A DNA stretch of 64,000 bases. Source: an uncultured Oscillospiraceae bacterium (lineage in GTDB: Bacteria > Bacillota > Clostridia > Oscillospirales > Acutalibacteraceae). Both the position numbers and the translations under genes were made by a program. Numbering within the stretch: the first letter of the stretch is position 1; the number at the start of each line of letters is the position of its first letter. Shown one piece after another: positions 25,781 through 34,186 of this stretch. Location: positions 1 through 64,000 of the forward strand of contig UQSH01000004.1 in assembly GCA_900543795.1 (NCBI GenBank), read 5' to 3'. The notes beneath the pieces are model-generated. The model was given only the letters and a program-made list of their open reading frames with translations, had not been told where the DNA came from and ran no database searches.

Positions 25781-26770
25781 TTATTCATATATATTAAATA
25801 TTGCCTGTGCCTTTTCCTTAACCATATCGGCAAGATACTGTGGCTCAACAACCTTTATTTTATTTCCGAACTGCATAAGCCAGGAAACGAAGCCGTCTGA
25901 AACGGCAGCATTAATTTGCGTTTCAAAATGATTAATATCAACGGCAGTAAGCGGAATACGGGCTCCAAAGCGGTCAAGTATAGGCTCACGCATATCAAGC
26001 TCACAATTGAGGGTTACCCTATCAACCCGTCCGCTGAACATATTAAACATTTTTGATGAATAATCGGCAATATCAATTTTATCATCATACTCACTACATT
26101 CCCCGATAGGTCTTGCCGGGCATTTTAAAATTTGGATTTTACTCATTCTGTCTAATCTTAAATTCATAAGATTATCGTGGGAAGCCTTATTGCAAACAAG
26201 ATAATATCTGTCGTTCTTCCAAAGGAGCGCATAAGGAGAAACGATAAAGGTTTTACTTGTGTATGACTTTTTATTCTGCTTATCAATATTTCTTGTTTTA
26301 TAAACAAACTTAACAGTTTCGTTATTGCGTATTGCCTCGTCAAGAGCGTCGATAATATAATAAATTTCCTCATTATCGCATTTATATGTTTCCTCGCAAT
26401 AAACCTGTGATTCAAGCTCCTGTGCCTGTTTTTCGGAAAGCAATTCCTTTAATTTGGAAATTAAAGAAGCAGTTTTATTCGGTGTTATAAAGCCGGCAGA
26501 GTCAACAGCATCAACAAGCAGACGGATTTCGGGAACCTCAAAGCTTCTTGATGAAATATAAAAGCCTTTTTTATTTTTTGTTGATGTAACAATTTCACAA
26601 CCGATTTCATTGAGCGCCTTTACATCTGCATATATACTTTTGCGCTCACACACAACCCCGTCGTTTTTGAGCAAATCAATAAGCTGAGTTGTTGACAGGG
26701 GATTATCCTCGTCGGAATATTTAAGAAGATATTTATAAACGAGCAAGGTTTTAACCTTTGAGGTCTGCAT
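25781..26770 (-). CDS. WYL-domain transcriptional regulator
   Basis: A 329-residue regulator. The N-terminal part is a winged helix (LSTTQLIDLLKNDGVVCERKSIYADVKAL region). The middle carries the WYL core, recognisable in the FIVSPYALLWKNDRYYLVC segment and NLRLDRMSKIQI, and the WCX-type C-terminal extension follows. WYL domains bind ligands, often nucleic acid or nucleotide products, and control DNA-binding activity. I start at ATG 26770, with AAGGTGGG seven bases upstream, instead of the GTG at 26782 that overlaps that site. It has its own candidate promoter inside the end of the PBP gene and its own terminator. Its target is unknown. Confidence 0.9.
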   Translation of the reverse strand: MQTSKVKTLLVYKYLLKYSDEDNPLSTTQLIDLLKNDGVVCERKSIYADVKALNEIGCEIVTSTKNKKGFYISSRSFEVPEIRLLVDAVDSAGFITPNKTASLISKLKELLSEKQAQELESQVYCEETYKCDNEEIYYIIDALDEAIRNNETVKFVYKTRNIDKQNKKSYTSKTFIVSPYALLWKNDRYYLVCNKASHDNLMNLRLDRMSKIQILKCPARPIGECSEYDDKIDIADYSSKMFNMFSGRVDRVTLNCELDMREPILDRFGARIPLTAVDINHFETQINAAVSDGFVSWLMQFGNKIKVVEPQYLADMVKEKAQAIFNIYE

Positions 26771-26799
26771 AAAATCACCCACCTTAATAAGCTATTATG

Positions 26800-26828
26800 A
26801 TTTTATCACAATTTACTGATTTTTTCAA
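26800..26828 (-). promoter_or_regulatory. Candidate promoter of the WYL gene
   Basis: Minus strand TTGAAA (26828-26823), a 17-base spacer and TAAAAT (26805-26800), with TG one base before the -10 (extended -10). It lies over the last codons and stop of the penicillin-binding-protein gene. Confidence 0.55.
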
Positions 26829-28278
26829 CTATTGAACGAAAAACGGGACAGCAATTTTCACTGCCTGTTGTTCCGTCCTCTGTTAAAACAACTATTGCAT
26901 ATTTCGGATTATCATACGGATAAAATCCTGCAAACCAAGTGTTCAGCACCTCTTTACCGTTTTGATAAACTCCGCTTTGCGCCGTAGAGGTTTTGCCTGC
27001 GCTGTTATTATTATACTCAGCAGAGGCGGCGGTTCCGTTAGTTACAACATAACGCATATATTCCCGAAGCTTTACGGCGGTGTTCTGAGAAATTATGCGT
27101 ATTCCCTCTTCCCTGTTTTGAGTATATGACAGTGTACCGTTTTCATCTGCCCTGCCAAGAACAAAAGACGGTTGATTATATATTCCTCCGTTTGCAATAG
27201 CACAAACCGCCGAACAAAAAGCAAGCGGAGATGCAGTTAAGCTGCCTTGTCCAAAGCCGAAAAGTGCCAAAAGACCTTTTGATTCAAGCTCCGAAGCTGA
27301 TGGAAGATTTCCGTTATCGGCAGTTAAATTTTCTGTTAATGCCATTTCCTCTCCAAAGCCAAAGGAGGCTGCGGTGCCGAGCAGTCTTTCGCTGCCGAGC
27401 ATTAATGCAAGATTAACAAAATAGGTGTTGCAGGAATTAGCAAGCGCTTCCTTGACGGTTTGATTTGAATGTGCCTTTTCGTGCAGGCACGAAAATGTTG
27501 TGTCGCCAACAGTTATACTGCCCGTGCAGTTATATTCGGGGTTGATATTATTTTCAAGTGCACAGGCGGAAACGATAAGCTTGAAAACAGAGCCAACTGA
27601 ATAGGGATTCAACGCTCTGTTCAAATAATCATCAGGTGTTGAATAGAGCGCAAGTATTTGCGAGGTTTGGGCGTCCATAACAACTACCGCTCCCTTTTTA
27701 ATACTTTGCGCTGACTCCTCTACTGCCTGCTGAACATTTTTATCCACGGTTAAAACAGTTCCCGATTTTAAATTATCAACTGTTTTTTCAACCCTTCCTG
27801 CGTCTCCTTCAAGTATTCTTCCCTTTGCGTCAACGGTAAAATTAATTTTCATTTCGTAGGAAGCTTTATCTGTATTTTTAATCATTCGGCTAAGCAGGCA
27901 GTCATTTGATTTAGTTACTTCAAATATTTTAATATATTTTGTGCTTGCATAATGCCTAATTTCCTTTACAATCGGTTTGCCGCCCGAGAGCTCATCGGCG
28001 ATTTCCTTTATTTCCTTTTGCGTAAAAAGCCTATTAAGCTCGTTCAAACAATTTTGGGTTGGCTTTATTACGGCAACAAGCGTTTTTTTGTTATTGTTAA
28101 GCTTATTCATATTGCGGTCGTACACCGTTTCATAGAGGCGTGAAACTGTTAAGGAATAGCTGTTGTAGCCCGAAGAAACCGTATATTTTCTTGAAAAGGT
28201 TATATATGCAATTCTGCCTATTGTTGATGCTAAAAGAAGCACAACTGCACAGGCAACTGCAACTATTCTTTTTTGCAT
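26806..28278 (-). CDS. Class B penicillin-binding protein (transpeptidase)
   Basis: Peptidoglycan transpeptidase of 490 residues, anchored by one N-terminal helix (about 4-20). The active-site motifs are S230-V-F-K233, S282-C-N284 and K429-T-S431, where Ser replaces the usual Gly of KTG. The region between 30 and 180 is the pedestal domain. No PASTA domains are present. The best relatives are SpoVD/FtsI/PbpA-type enzymes; which cell-wall process it serves (division, elongation or spore cortex) cannot be told here. Its ribosome-binding site GGGGGTG lies in the 3' arm of a hairpin immediately before the ATG. Confidence 0.93.
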   Translation of the reverse strand: MQKRIVAVACAVVLLLASTIGRIAYITFSRKYTVSSGYNSYSLTVSRLYETVYDRNMNKLNNNKKTLVAVIKPTQNCLNELNRLFTQKEIKEIADELSGGKPIVKEIRHYASTKYIKIFEVTKSNDCLLSRMIKNTDKASYEMKINFTVDAKGRILEGDAGRVEKTVDNLKSGTVLTVDKNVQQAVEESAQSIKKGAVVVMDAQTSQILALYSTPDDYLNRALNPYSVGSVFKLIVSACALENNINPEYNCTGSITVGDTTFSCLHEKAHSNQTVKEALANSCNTYFVNLALMLGSERLLGTAASFGFGEEMALTENLTADNGNLPSASELESKGLLALFGFGQGSLTASPLAFCSAVCAIANGGIYNQPSFVLGRADENGTLSYTQNREEGIRIISQNTAVKLREYMRYVVTNGTAASAEYNNNSAGKTSTAQSGVYQNGKEVLNTWFAGFYPYDNPKYAIVVLTEDGTTGSENCCPVFRSIVEKISKL

Positions 28279-28280
28279 AA

Positions 28281-28314
28281 AAACACCCCCGTTTTATTAT
28301 AAACAGGGGTGTTT
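28281..28314 (-). terminator. Terminator-like hairpin overlapping the PBP ribosome-binding site
   Basis: On the minus strand AAACACCCCTGTTT (28314-28301), the loop ATAATA, then AAACGGGGGTGTTT (28294-28281). This is a 14-bp stem with one G-T wobble, followed by TT and the ATG of the PBP gene. It starts four bases after the U32 stop codon. It can act as a terminator for the upstream operon, a sequestering hairpin for the PBP start, or both. Confidence 0.75.
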
Positions 28315-28317
28315 AAA

Positions 28318-29541
28318 TTAATCTCTTTTTCTTCTGAAAAGCGCATTGGGAGAAATATCTGTATCGCATTTAAAGGAATATACATCTGTTGCCTTATTTG
28401 CAACCGAGGTTTTTTCCTTATCGTTTTCATTAAACAAATCCTCAACGGTAATTTTATAAGGAAGCTTAAAGGGCTCAACAACCTCAAGCTCCTCTCCCTC
28501 ATAAAATCTGTTTCGCTGGCAAACTGTTAATCTGCCGTTTTCGCAGGATTTATAAATTGCACAAACATCCCAATCGCGAATGTATCCGCCGTTATCCGTT
28601 ACCTGACCGTCTTTTATAGGTCCGAAATTAAAGCCGGTTGTATATTGGCGGTGGCTCATTTTATTTATCTCGTCCAAAATCCATTGAGACGGCTTAAAAT
28701 CGGAAGAAGGGTTTTTAACATATTCATCAATAGCAGCTCTGTAAGCATTGGTAACTGCGGCAGTGTAATATTCACTCTTTGCTCTTCCCTCAATTTTAAA
28801 GGAATCAACGCCTGCATTGACAAGCTCAGGAATATGCTCAATCATACATAAATCCTTTGAATTGAAAATGTAAGTGCCGTTTTCCTCTTGATTAATCGGG
28901 AAATATTCGCCCGGACGCTTTTCTTCAACAAGACTGTATTTCCATCTGCATGGCTGGGCGCAATCGCCTCTGTTTGCATCTCTGCCCGTCATATAATCAC
29001 TTAAAATACATCTACCGCTGAAGCTCATACACATAGCGCCGTGAACAAAAACCTCTATTTCAAGATTAGGATTGCATTTATCACGAATTGTGCGTATTTC
29101 GTCAAGCGAAAGCTCGCGCGCAGTTACAATTCTCGAAGCACCCATTTCATAAAAAGCATTTGCGGTTTGATAATTAACAACACCTGCCTGTGTTGAAATG
29201 TGAACATCAACATCGCAGGCATATTTTTTTGCAAGTGAAAGAACGCCGATATCTGCAATAATAAGTGCGTCAACGCCTATATCCTGTGCATATTTTAAAT
29301 AATCGGGAAGAAGCTCTATTTCATTATTTCTCGGAAGCGTATTACAGGTTAAATAAAGCTTTTTACCTGCCGAATGAGCAAAATTTACCGCTTCCTTTAA
29401 CTCATCGGCGTTGAAATTTGAGGGATTTGTTCTCATTCCGAACATAGTTCCGCCGACATAAACGGCGTCTGCGCCGAATTTAACGGCAAGCTTAAGCCTA
29501 AGCATATCTCCTGCGGGAGATAAAAGTTCTATTTTTCTCAT
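28318..29541 (-). CDS. U32-family peptidase / tRNA hydroxylation protein (TrhP-like)
   Basis: A 407-residue U32-family protein. It begins RKIELLSPAGDMLRL and has VFVHGAMCMSFSGRC, then DANRGDCAQPCRWKY, the U32 cysteine pattern. Members of this group (YrrO/TrhP in Bacillus, YegQ/TrhP in E. coli) are required for prephenate-dependent hydroxylation of tRNA U34, and most are not real peptidases. That role is inferred from family and from the mltG neighbourhood, which matches the B. subtilis yrr region. It starts one base after mltG ends and has no obvious ribosome-binding site. Confidence 0.92.
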   Translation of the reverse strand: MRKIELLSPAGDMLRLKLAVKFGADAVYVGGTMFGMRTNPSNFNADELKEAVNFAHSAGKKLYLTCNTLPRNNEIELLPDYLKYAQDIGVDALIIADIGVLSLAKKYACDVDVHISTQAGVVNYQTANAFYEMGASRIVTARELSLDEIRTIRDKCNPNLEIEVFVHGAMCMSFSGRCILSDYMTGRDANRGDCAQPCRWKYSLVEEKRPGEYFPINQEENGTYIFNSKDLCMIEHIPELVNAGVDSFKIEGRAKSEYYTAAVTNAYRAAIDEYVKNPSSDFKPSQWILDEINKMSHRQYTTGFNFGPIKDGQVTDNGGYIRDWDVCAIYKSCENGRLTVCQRNRFYEGEELEVVEPFKLPYKITVEDLFNENDKEKTSVANKATDVYSFKCDTDISPNALFRRKRD

Positions 29542-29542
29542 A

Positions 29543-30799
29543 TTAATAACTCAAATAAGGTGCATATTTCTGAATTTTTGATTTGAATTCCGAATAGGTT
29601 TCGGCAGTATAAAGAGTTCCGTCATTATCATGGAAGAAGAAATAATCATCAATATCCGCAGGATAAAGAACGGCCTCAATTGCATCAAGTCCCGGGTTGC
29701 ATATCGGTCCCTCGGGCAAGCCGACAACCGTTGATGTTGAATTAGTACTGTAATAATTCAAATAGTAATCGGCGGTATGAGCCGAGGTTGACGAAAGAGA
29801 TGGTGCAACCTTGTTCTTGATATAATCGGTTGTTGACTGACAGCCGAGAGACGGATAGTTTGTTGTGTCTGCAAGGCGGTTTTCAATAACTGCTGCAATT
29901 GTTTTCATTTGATCCTTTGTGCCTGCCTCTGCCTGAACAATGGAGGCAATTATGATAACCTGATCCATTGTGTAGCCAAGCTCCTTGGCTCTTTTTCTGT
30001 GCTCTTCGGTTATCTTGTTTTCAGTGTTTTTAAGGAATGTTTCAACTGCGCTTGAAGCACTTTGTCCAACATAGAAATCATAGGTATCGGGGAAAAGATA
30101 GCCCTCAAGCCTATAAGGAACAGTATCCTTTGACTTCAAATCAGAAACAAGCGAATAAGAATACTCCGTTGATTCAATAACCGAAAGAAGTGCAACTCTG
30201 TCGCAAACCTCATTGTCAACAAGCTTGTCTATAATATCGGCAACTGTATATCCCTCCGGAATTGTTATTCTTACCGTTTCTGAGGTTTCGGGATCACCCA
30301 TCATATTAATCAGCATACCTTCAAGGCCCATTTTTCCGTTTAGGTAATAAACACCCGCTTCAAAGGGACCTGTTACATCATAGTCGCCTACTACTGCGTC
30401 TGCCAGCTTTAAATAAAGCTTGCAGAAATTTTTGCAGTTAATCAAATCATAATCAGCAAGAATATCTACTGCATCGGATGGCTTTTCAATCTGCTCCGTA
30501 TAGCTTACGGTAACTGATGATTTTGTTTTAGTTATTCCGAAAATATCATTTAAGCAAAAAATAGCATAAACAGATAAAACCATTGACACGGCAATAACGA
30601 TTATAAAAAACAGATATGTTGAAGCAACGCCGACGCTTTTTTTCTTTGATTTAGCACGAGTGCCGGAGGAAGCTTTTGTTTTTTTATTATGATTATAGGT
30701 ATGCGAATAATCGTGGTCGGTAAAATAAATATCCTTTTTCTTATAATCGGAATCAGCAGGATTGATTCCCGATTCATCAAGCTTTAAATCATCAGCCAT
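29543..30799 (-). CDS. mltG: Endolytic peptidoglycan transglycosylase MltG
   Basis: Membrane-anchored lytic transglycosylase that terminates glycan strands. It has 418 residues: a long charged cytoplasmic N-terminus (about 60 residues with KKTKASSGTRAKSKKKS), one membrane helix (about 58-82), a LysM-like subdomain and the YceG catalytic domain. IIIASIVQAEAG holds the conserved catalytic Glu, and GLPEGPICNPGLDAI is the family C-terminal motif. A perfect AAAGGAGG precedes the ATG. Confidence 0.96.
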   Translation of the reverse strand: MADDLKLDESGINPADSDYKKKDIYFTDHDYSHTYNHNKKTKASSGTRAKSKKKSVGVASTYLFFIIVIAVSMVLSVYAIFCLNDIFGITKTKSSVTVSYTEQIEKPSDAVDILADYDLINCKNFCKLYLKLADAVVGDYDVTGPFEAGVYYLNGKMGLEGMLINMMGDPETSETVRITIPEGYTVADIIDKLVDNEVCDRVALLSVIESTEYSYSLVSDLKSKDTVPYRLEGYLFPDTYDFYVGQSASSAVETFLKNTENKITEEHRKRAKELGYTMDQVIIIASIVQAEAGTKDQMKTIAAVIENRLADTTNYPSLGCQSTTDYIKNKVAPSLSSTSAHTADYYLNYYSTNSTSTVVGLPEGPICNPGLDAIEAVLYPADIDDYFFFHDNDGTLYTAETYSEFKSKIQKYAPYLSY

Positions 30800-30802
30800 A
30801 AA

Positions 30803-31369
30803 TTATCCTCCTTTGCAGTTTAAAATATTTGATTGCGTTATGATAAAATCAACCTTTTCATCAAATTCATCACAAGGCAAAGCATCTTCAATGAAGGTAT
30901 TATAACATAAACCAACACTGACAGATGTAAATTTTTTTAAAAATTTATCATAATAGCCTTTTCCGTAGCCTATACGATAGCCCTTTTTGTCGAAGCAAAG
31001 TGCAGGAACAACACAGACAGGAAAAGAAGAAAAGCTGAAGGGCTTACAGCATTCCGTGTCCGGCTCCATAACCGAAAAGCTTCCCGCTATTAGCTGAGAG
31101 GGCGAATTTATGATATAAAATTTCATATTACCCTTATTATCAGTACAAACGGGAAGAGCAATAATTTTTCCGTCTGCCAACGCTTGATTTATAATTAAAT
31201 CGGTTGAAATTTCATCAGGCAAAGAGCTGTAGCACAAAACAGCATCTGCTTTTTTATATAAATCGGATTGCAAAAAATTTATGCAAATCAATCTGTCGAG
31301 CTCTGTTTTATTTTGAATGCTTTTCCTTAACTGTTTATACTTTTTTCTTAAATCACTTTTCATCTGCAT
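30803..31369 (-). CDS. 5-formyltetrahydrofolate cyclo-ligase
   Basis: Converts 5-formyl-THF to 5,10-methenyl-THF with ATP. The 188 residues show the basic N-terminus KSDLRKKYKQLRKSI and the ATP-binding motif RIGYGKGYYDKFL. It overlaps the DJ-1 family gene by 10 bases; either of two close ATG codons (31369 or 31363) could be used. Confidence 0.93.
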   Translation of the reverse strand: MQMKSDLRKKYKQLRKSIQNKTELDRLICINFLQSDLYKKADAVLCYSSLPDEISTDLIINQALADGKIIALPVCTDNKGNMKFYIINSPSQLIAGSFSVMEPDTECCKPFSFSSFPVCVVPALCFDKKGYRIGYGKGYYDKFLKKFTSVSVGLCYNTFIEDALPCDEFDEKVDFIITQSNILNCKGG

Positions 31370-31899
31370 TGAATTGCTTTTCTAACCTTTTCAGAGGCTT
31401 CTTTTCCGCTTATTGCGCTCACTATTTCAAGACCGAAATCAACAGAAACTCCCGCACCTCTTGCGGTAATAATATTACCGTCTTTAACAACATATTCCCC
31501 GTCGGTAACCGCTCCGTTAAGATATTGCTCATATCCGGGATAGCAAGTTGCTCTTTTTCCGTTTAGGAAATTCTTTTTACCGATAATAGAAGGACCTGCA
31601 CAAATTGCGCAGATTAACACATTATCGCTATACGCTTTATCAAGCACACTGTGCAGAAACGGCGAAGCGTCAAGATTATTAACACCGGGAATTCCTCCGG
31701 GAATAACAACGGCCTGAACACCGTCGTAAACAAATTCGTCCTCAGTTATATCAGCGGTAATCTCAATTCCGCAGGAGGATTTAACTCTTTTGGAGCCTAT
31801 GCCGACTGTTTTAACATCAATTTTTGCTCTTCTGAGCATATCAACAGGAGAAAGAGCCTCTATAATTTCAAAGCCCTCTGCAAGAAATACATAAACCAT
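31360..31899 (-). CDS. DJ-1/PfpI family protein
   Basis: A 179-residue DJ-1 superfamily protein. It has FLAEGFEIIEALSPVDMLRRA at its N-terminus with the conserved Glu (broken here only by quotation length), VIPGGIPG, and the nucleophile elbow ICAICAGPSI with the reactive Cys. Members include glyoxalase or deglycase-like enzymes and chaperones, so the activity is open. A TATAAT at the end of the upstream GNAT gene, directly before GTGAAAGGC, suggests an internal promoter. The GAAAGGC to ATG spacer is about 14 bases. Confidence 0.93.
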   Translation of the reverse strand: MVYVFLAEGFEIIEALSPVDMLRRAKIDVKTVGIGSKRVKSSCGIEITADITEDEFVYDGVQAVVIPGGIPGVNNLDASPFLHSVLDKAYSDNVLICAICAGPSIIGKKNFLNGKRATCYPGYEQYLNGAVTDGEYVVKDGNIITARGAGVSVDFGLEIVSAISGKEASEKVRKAIQCR

Positions 31900-31931
31900 A
31901 ATAATTCTAATAGCCTTTCACATTATATATC

Positions 31932-32435
31932 TTATTTTATGTTTCCTTTCGGAAAGTTATATTTTGAAAAAATCATACCTACGGGATGTTCAAGACTGCA
32001 ACCGTCATACAAATATTCAATGATTTTATCCGATTGATTAAATGAAACGCTGTTTTCATAATCACAATCCGAATAAAGCAAAACGGAAAAGCCTCTTTTT
32101 TGATAAAAGGAAATTAAATTATCGTTTGCAGGAATCAGCCACAAAAAATTTTCATTTAATTCCTTTGCGTAATGTAAAAGGCTTGTTGAATATCCTTTAT
32201 TTCGAAAATTTTCATCGGTTGCAACCGCATAGATATAATAGCCCTGCTTATTACAATATGTGCAATCAACAAGAAAAAGCATTGAAGCAAGTGCTTCTCC
32301 CTCAAATAAGCCGAGGCATTTATAATTTTTACAATTATCAAGAAAGAAAATAATTTCCTCCTCGCTATCCTTAAACACCTTATTCCAAAGAGAGATGATT
32401 TGCTTTCTGCTTTGAGTAAAACGAATATCAACCAT
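31932..32435 (-). CDS. GNAT family N-acetyltransferase
   Basis: A 167-residue acetyltransferase with the GNAT acetyl-CoA region in YAVATDENFRNKGYSTSLL, where the usual Q/RxxGxG/A loop reads RNKGYS. The FYQKRGFSVL motif follows. The substrate is unknown. The frame is open further upstream inside the DUF2156 gene, but the ATG at 32435, eight bases inside that gene's end, gives the normal N-terminus MVDIRFTQ. Confidence 0.85.
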   Translation of the reverse strand: MVDIRFTQSRKQIISLWNKVFKDSEEEIIFFLDNCKNYKCLGLFEGEALASMLFLVDCTYCNKQGYYIYAVATDENFRNKGYSTSLLHYAKELNENFLWLIPANDNLISFYQKRGFSVLLYSDCDYENSVSFNQSDKIIEYLYDGCSLEHPVGMIFSKYNFPKGNIK

Positions 32436-33321
32436 TATACACCGCCGCTTCCTTTTTGAGCCAAACGGCAGGCTTATAGGACTGCTTTGCCTTTCGGAGT
32501 CCCTCAATTCCGAGATCCTCTTCCCTGTTTACAAATTCATAGCCCTGCGATAACAAATGCTTTGCAAATTCCTGATTAATTATTGCGTATGCTCCCTGAA
32601 CATCGGCAGGCGCTTTTTCGAAATGAGTAACAAAGCATTTATCATTTAAGCGTTCCCCGTAGGTATAGGCAATAGGCTTTGAATTAATGCGGATAATACC
32701 GCCCTCAAAGCCGATTTGACTGTAAAGCTCAAAGCCTCTCAAAACAGCTTCAAATTCAAGAGAATAATCGGGATCGTTGTCATCGTGTTTCTCAATCCAA
32801 TTAGAATGCAACTCAATACACTCCGAGATGTTACTTTCGTTTATAGGCTCAAAGCTCCAATCGGGATTATTCTTTTTAAAATTAGTAATATGATTTCTTT
32901 TTGAATGATATTTTTTACCCGAAAGCTCGGCAAGGTCGGCAACATTATATATATAGTCATTATTGCCGTCATCATAATAAAAAGAAAATTTATTCGGAAA
33001 ATTCTTTTCAAGCATTGCTTTATAGCTTTCGGTAACGCCGTATATTCTTGCAGTATTACCCATATCTGCGGCGTCCTTAATTATTTCTTCAACAGCGTTT
33101 TCAAAATCGCCCTTGCCGATAGGAAGAGAATATGAAATGTTCTTATCCTTTCCCCAACGGCAAATAAAGAAGCCCTTATAGTGCGCTACCTGCGTTCTGT
33201 AAGGAACGCTCCACAAAAGTATATTTCCGAATGTGTACTCACAGTTCATACTGTGAGCATACGAAAAGCATTCTTTAACCCATTCCATATCCTCGAGAAC
33301 AGGTGCTTTAAAATTTAACAT
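32428..33321 (-). CDS. DUF2156 (phosphatidylglycerol lysyltransferase C-terminal-like) protein
   Basis: A 297-residue protein of the DUF2156 family with a double GNAT-like fold. Recognisable parts are EYTFGNILLWS near the N-terminus, KKYHSKRNHITNFKK in the middle and NREEDLGIEGLRKAKQSYKP near the end. It resembles the soluble C-terminal domain of MprF, but no flippase membrane part is present. The biochemical role is unknown. It overlaps its neighbours by 7 to 8 bases on both sides. Confidence 0.88.
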   Translation of the reverse strand: MLNFKAPVLEDMEWVKECFSYAHSMNCEYTFGNILLWSVPYRTQVAHYKGFFICRWGKDKNISYSLPIGKGDFENAVEEIIKDAADMGNTARIYGVTESYKAMLEKNFPNKFSFYYDDGNNDYIYNVADLAELSGKKYHSKRNHITNFKKNNPDWSFEPINESNISECIELHSNWIEKHDDNDPDYSLEFEAVLRGFELYSQIGFEGGIIRINSKPIAYTYGERLNDKCFVTHFEKAPADVQGAYAIINQEFAKHLLSQGYEFVNREEDLGIEGLRKAKQSYKPAVWLKKEAAVYNG

Positions 33322-33980
33322 AATTCCTCTTTTACAATTTCAATTATTTGTTTATGAATATCATCAATAGAATAAGGCTCTGCGCCATTTGAACATTCAA
33401 CAATTTTCCATCCCTGCTTCTTTGCAGTATAAAGTGCCGATTTTCTGCATTTTTCAAGAAAATCAACATTAACCTCGTGAACATCCTTTTTATTCTCGTC
33501 TCCGTCATATCGTGAGGTCATCAGCCTTTGCGAAATCTCAACAGGCATATCAAGATAAATAACGCAATCGGGACGCGGAATTGAAAGCTTATTATATTCA
33601 AAATCCTCGCTCCATTCAAGATATTCATCCCATTTGCTTTCTTCAATTTTTTCCATTTGATAAATTGAATTTGAGGTTGCATATCTATCTGCAATAATAA
33701 GAGCGCCGCTTTCATAATCCTTTTTCCAGCCGAGATTAAATGAAGCGTATCTATCTACCGCATAAAAAGCGCCTGCGGCATACGCATTTACATCATCGGC
33801 AGACGATCCGAACTCACCGCCTAAATACATTTTAACAAGAGTGCTCGAAGGGCTGTCATAATCCGGAAGCTTAATTTTTTTATAAGTAATTTCATTGCTT
33901 TTAAGATATTCTTCAAGCAATTTAATCTGCGTTGATTTTCCGCTTCCGTCGAGTCCCTCTATTATAATTAGTTTTCGCAT
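33315..33980 (-). CDS. Thymidylate kinase family protein
   Basis: A 221-residue P-loop kinase with IEGLDGSGKSTQIK (Walker A), ADRYATSNSIYQ (the DR motif at the nucleotide site) and CVIYLDMPVEIS. This fits dTMP kinase, which makes dTDP. The lid region differs from the textbook Tmk, so another deoxynucleoside monophosphate kinase is possible. Its overlap with the DUF896 gene is 13 bases. Confidence 0.85.
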   Translation of the reverse strand: MRKLIIIEGLDGSGKSTQIKLLEEYLKSNEITYKKIKLPDYDSPSSTLVKMYLGGEFGSSADDVNAYAAGAFYAVDRYASFNLGWKKDYESGALIIADRYATSNSIYQMEKIEESKWDEYLEWSEDFEYNKLSIPRPDCVIYLDMPVEISQRLMTSRYDGDENKKDVHEVNVDFLEKCRKSALYTAKKQGWKIVECSNGAEPYSIDDIHKQIIEIVKEELC

Positions 33981-34186
33981 TTATTCTTTCTCTGAACCTT
34001 CCTTTTATTACCGTGCTCGTCAACTATATATGTATTTTCAAGCTGACCGACAAGGCTTTCCTTAAAGCTGTCAATATAAATACGGCGCAGCTTTGCCTGC
34101 TCCTCCTTTTCAGCCTGTGTTAATTCGCTTTCACGGGCTTTACGGGCGAGCTCATTAATTCTGTTAATTTGTTCTTGTGTTATCAT
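33968..34186 (-). CDS. DUF896 (YnzC-like) small cytosolic protein
   Basis: A 72-residue protein matching DUF896: ITQEQINRINELARKARE, then LTQAEKEEQAKLRRIYIDSF in two helices, and a basic tail. B. subtilis YnzC/YneB-type homologues have no firm function. It begins on the TGATG overlap with the rpoD stop codon, so it is probably translated with rpoD. Confidence 0.92.
   Translation of the reverse strand: MITQEQINRINELARKARESELTQAEKEEQAKLRRIYIDSFKESLVGQLENTYIVDEHGNKRKVQRKNKCEN

Noticed and set aside
31204..32353. Several plus-strand frames of about 100-128 codons
   Set aside because: They are opposite the cyclo-ligase, DJ-1 and GNAT genes and lack ribosome-binding sites.
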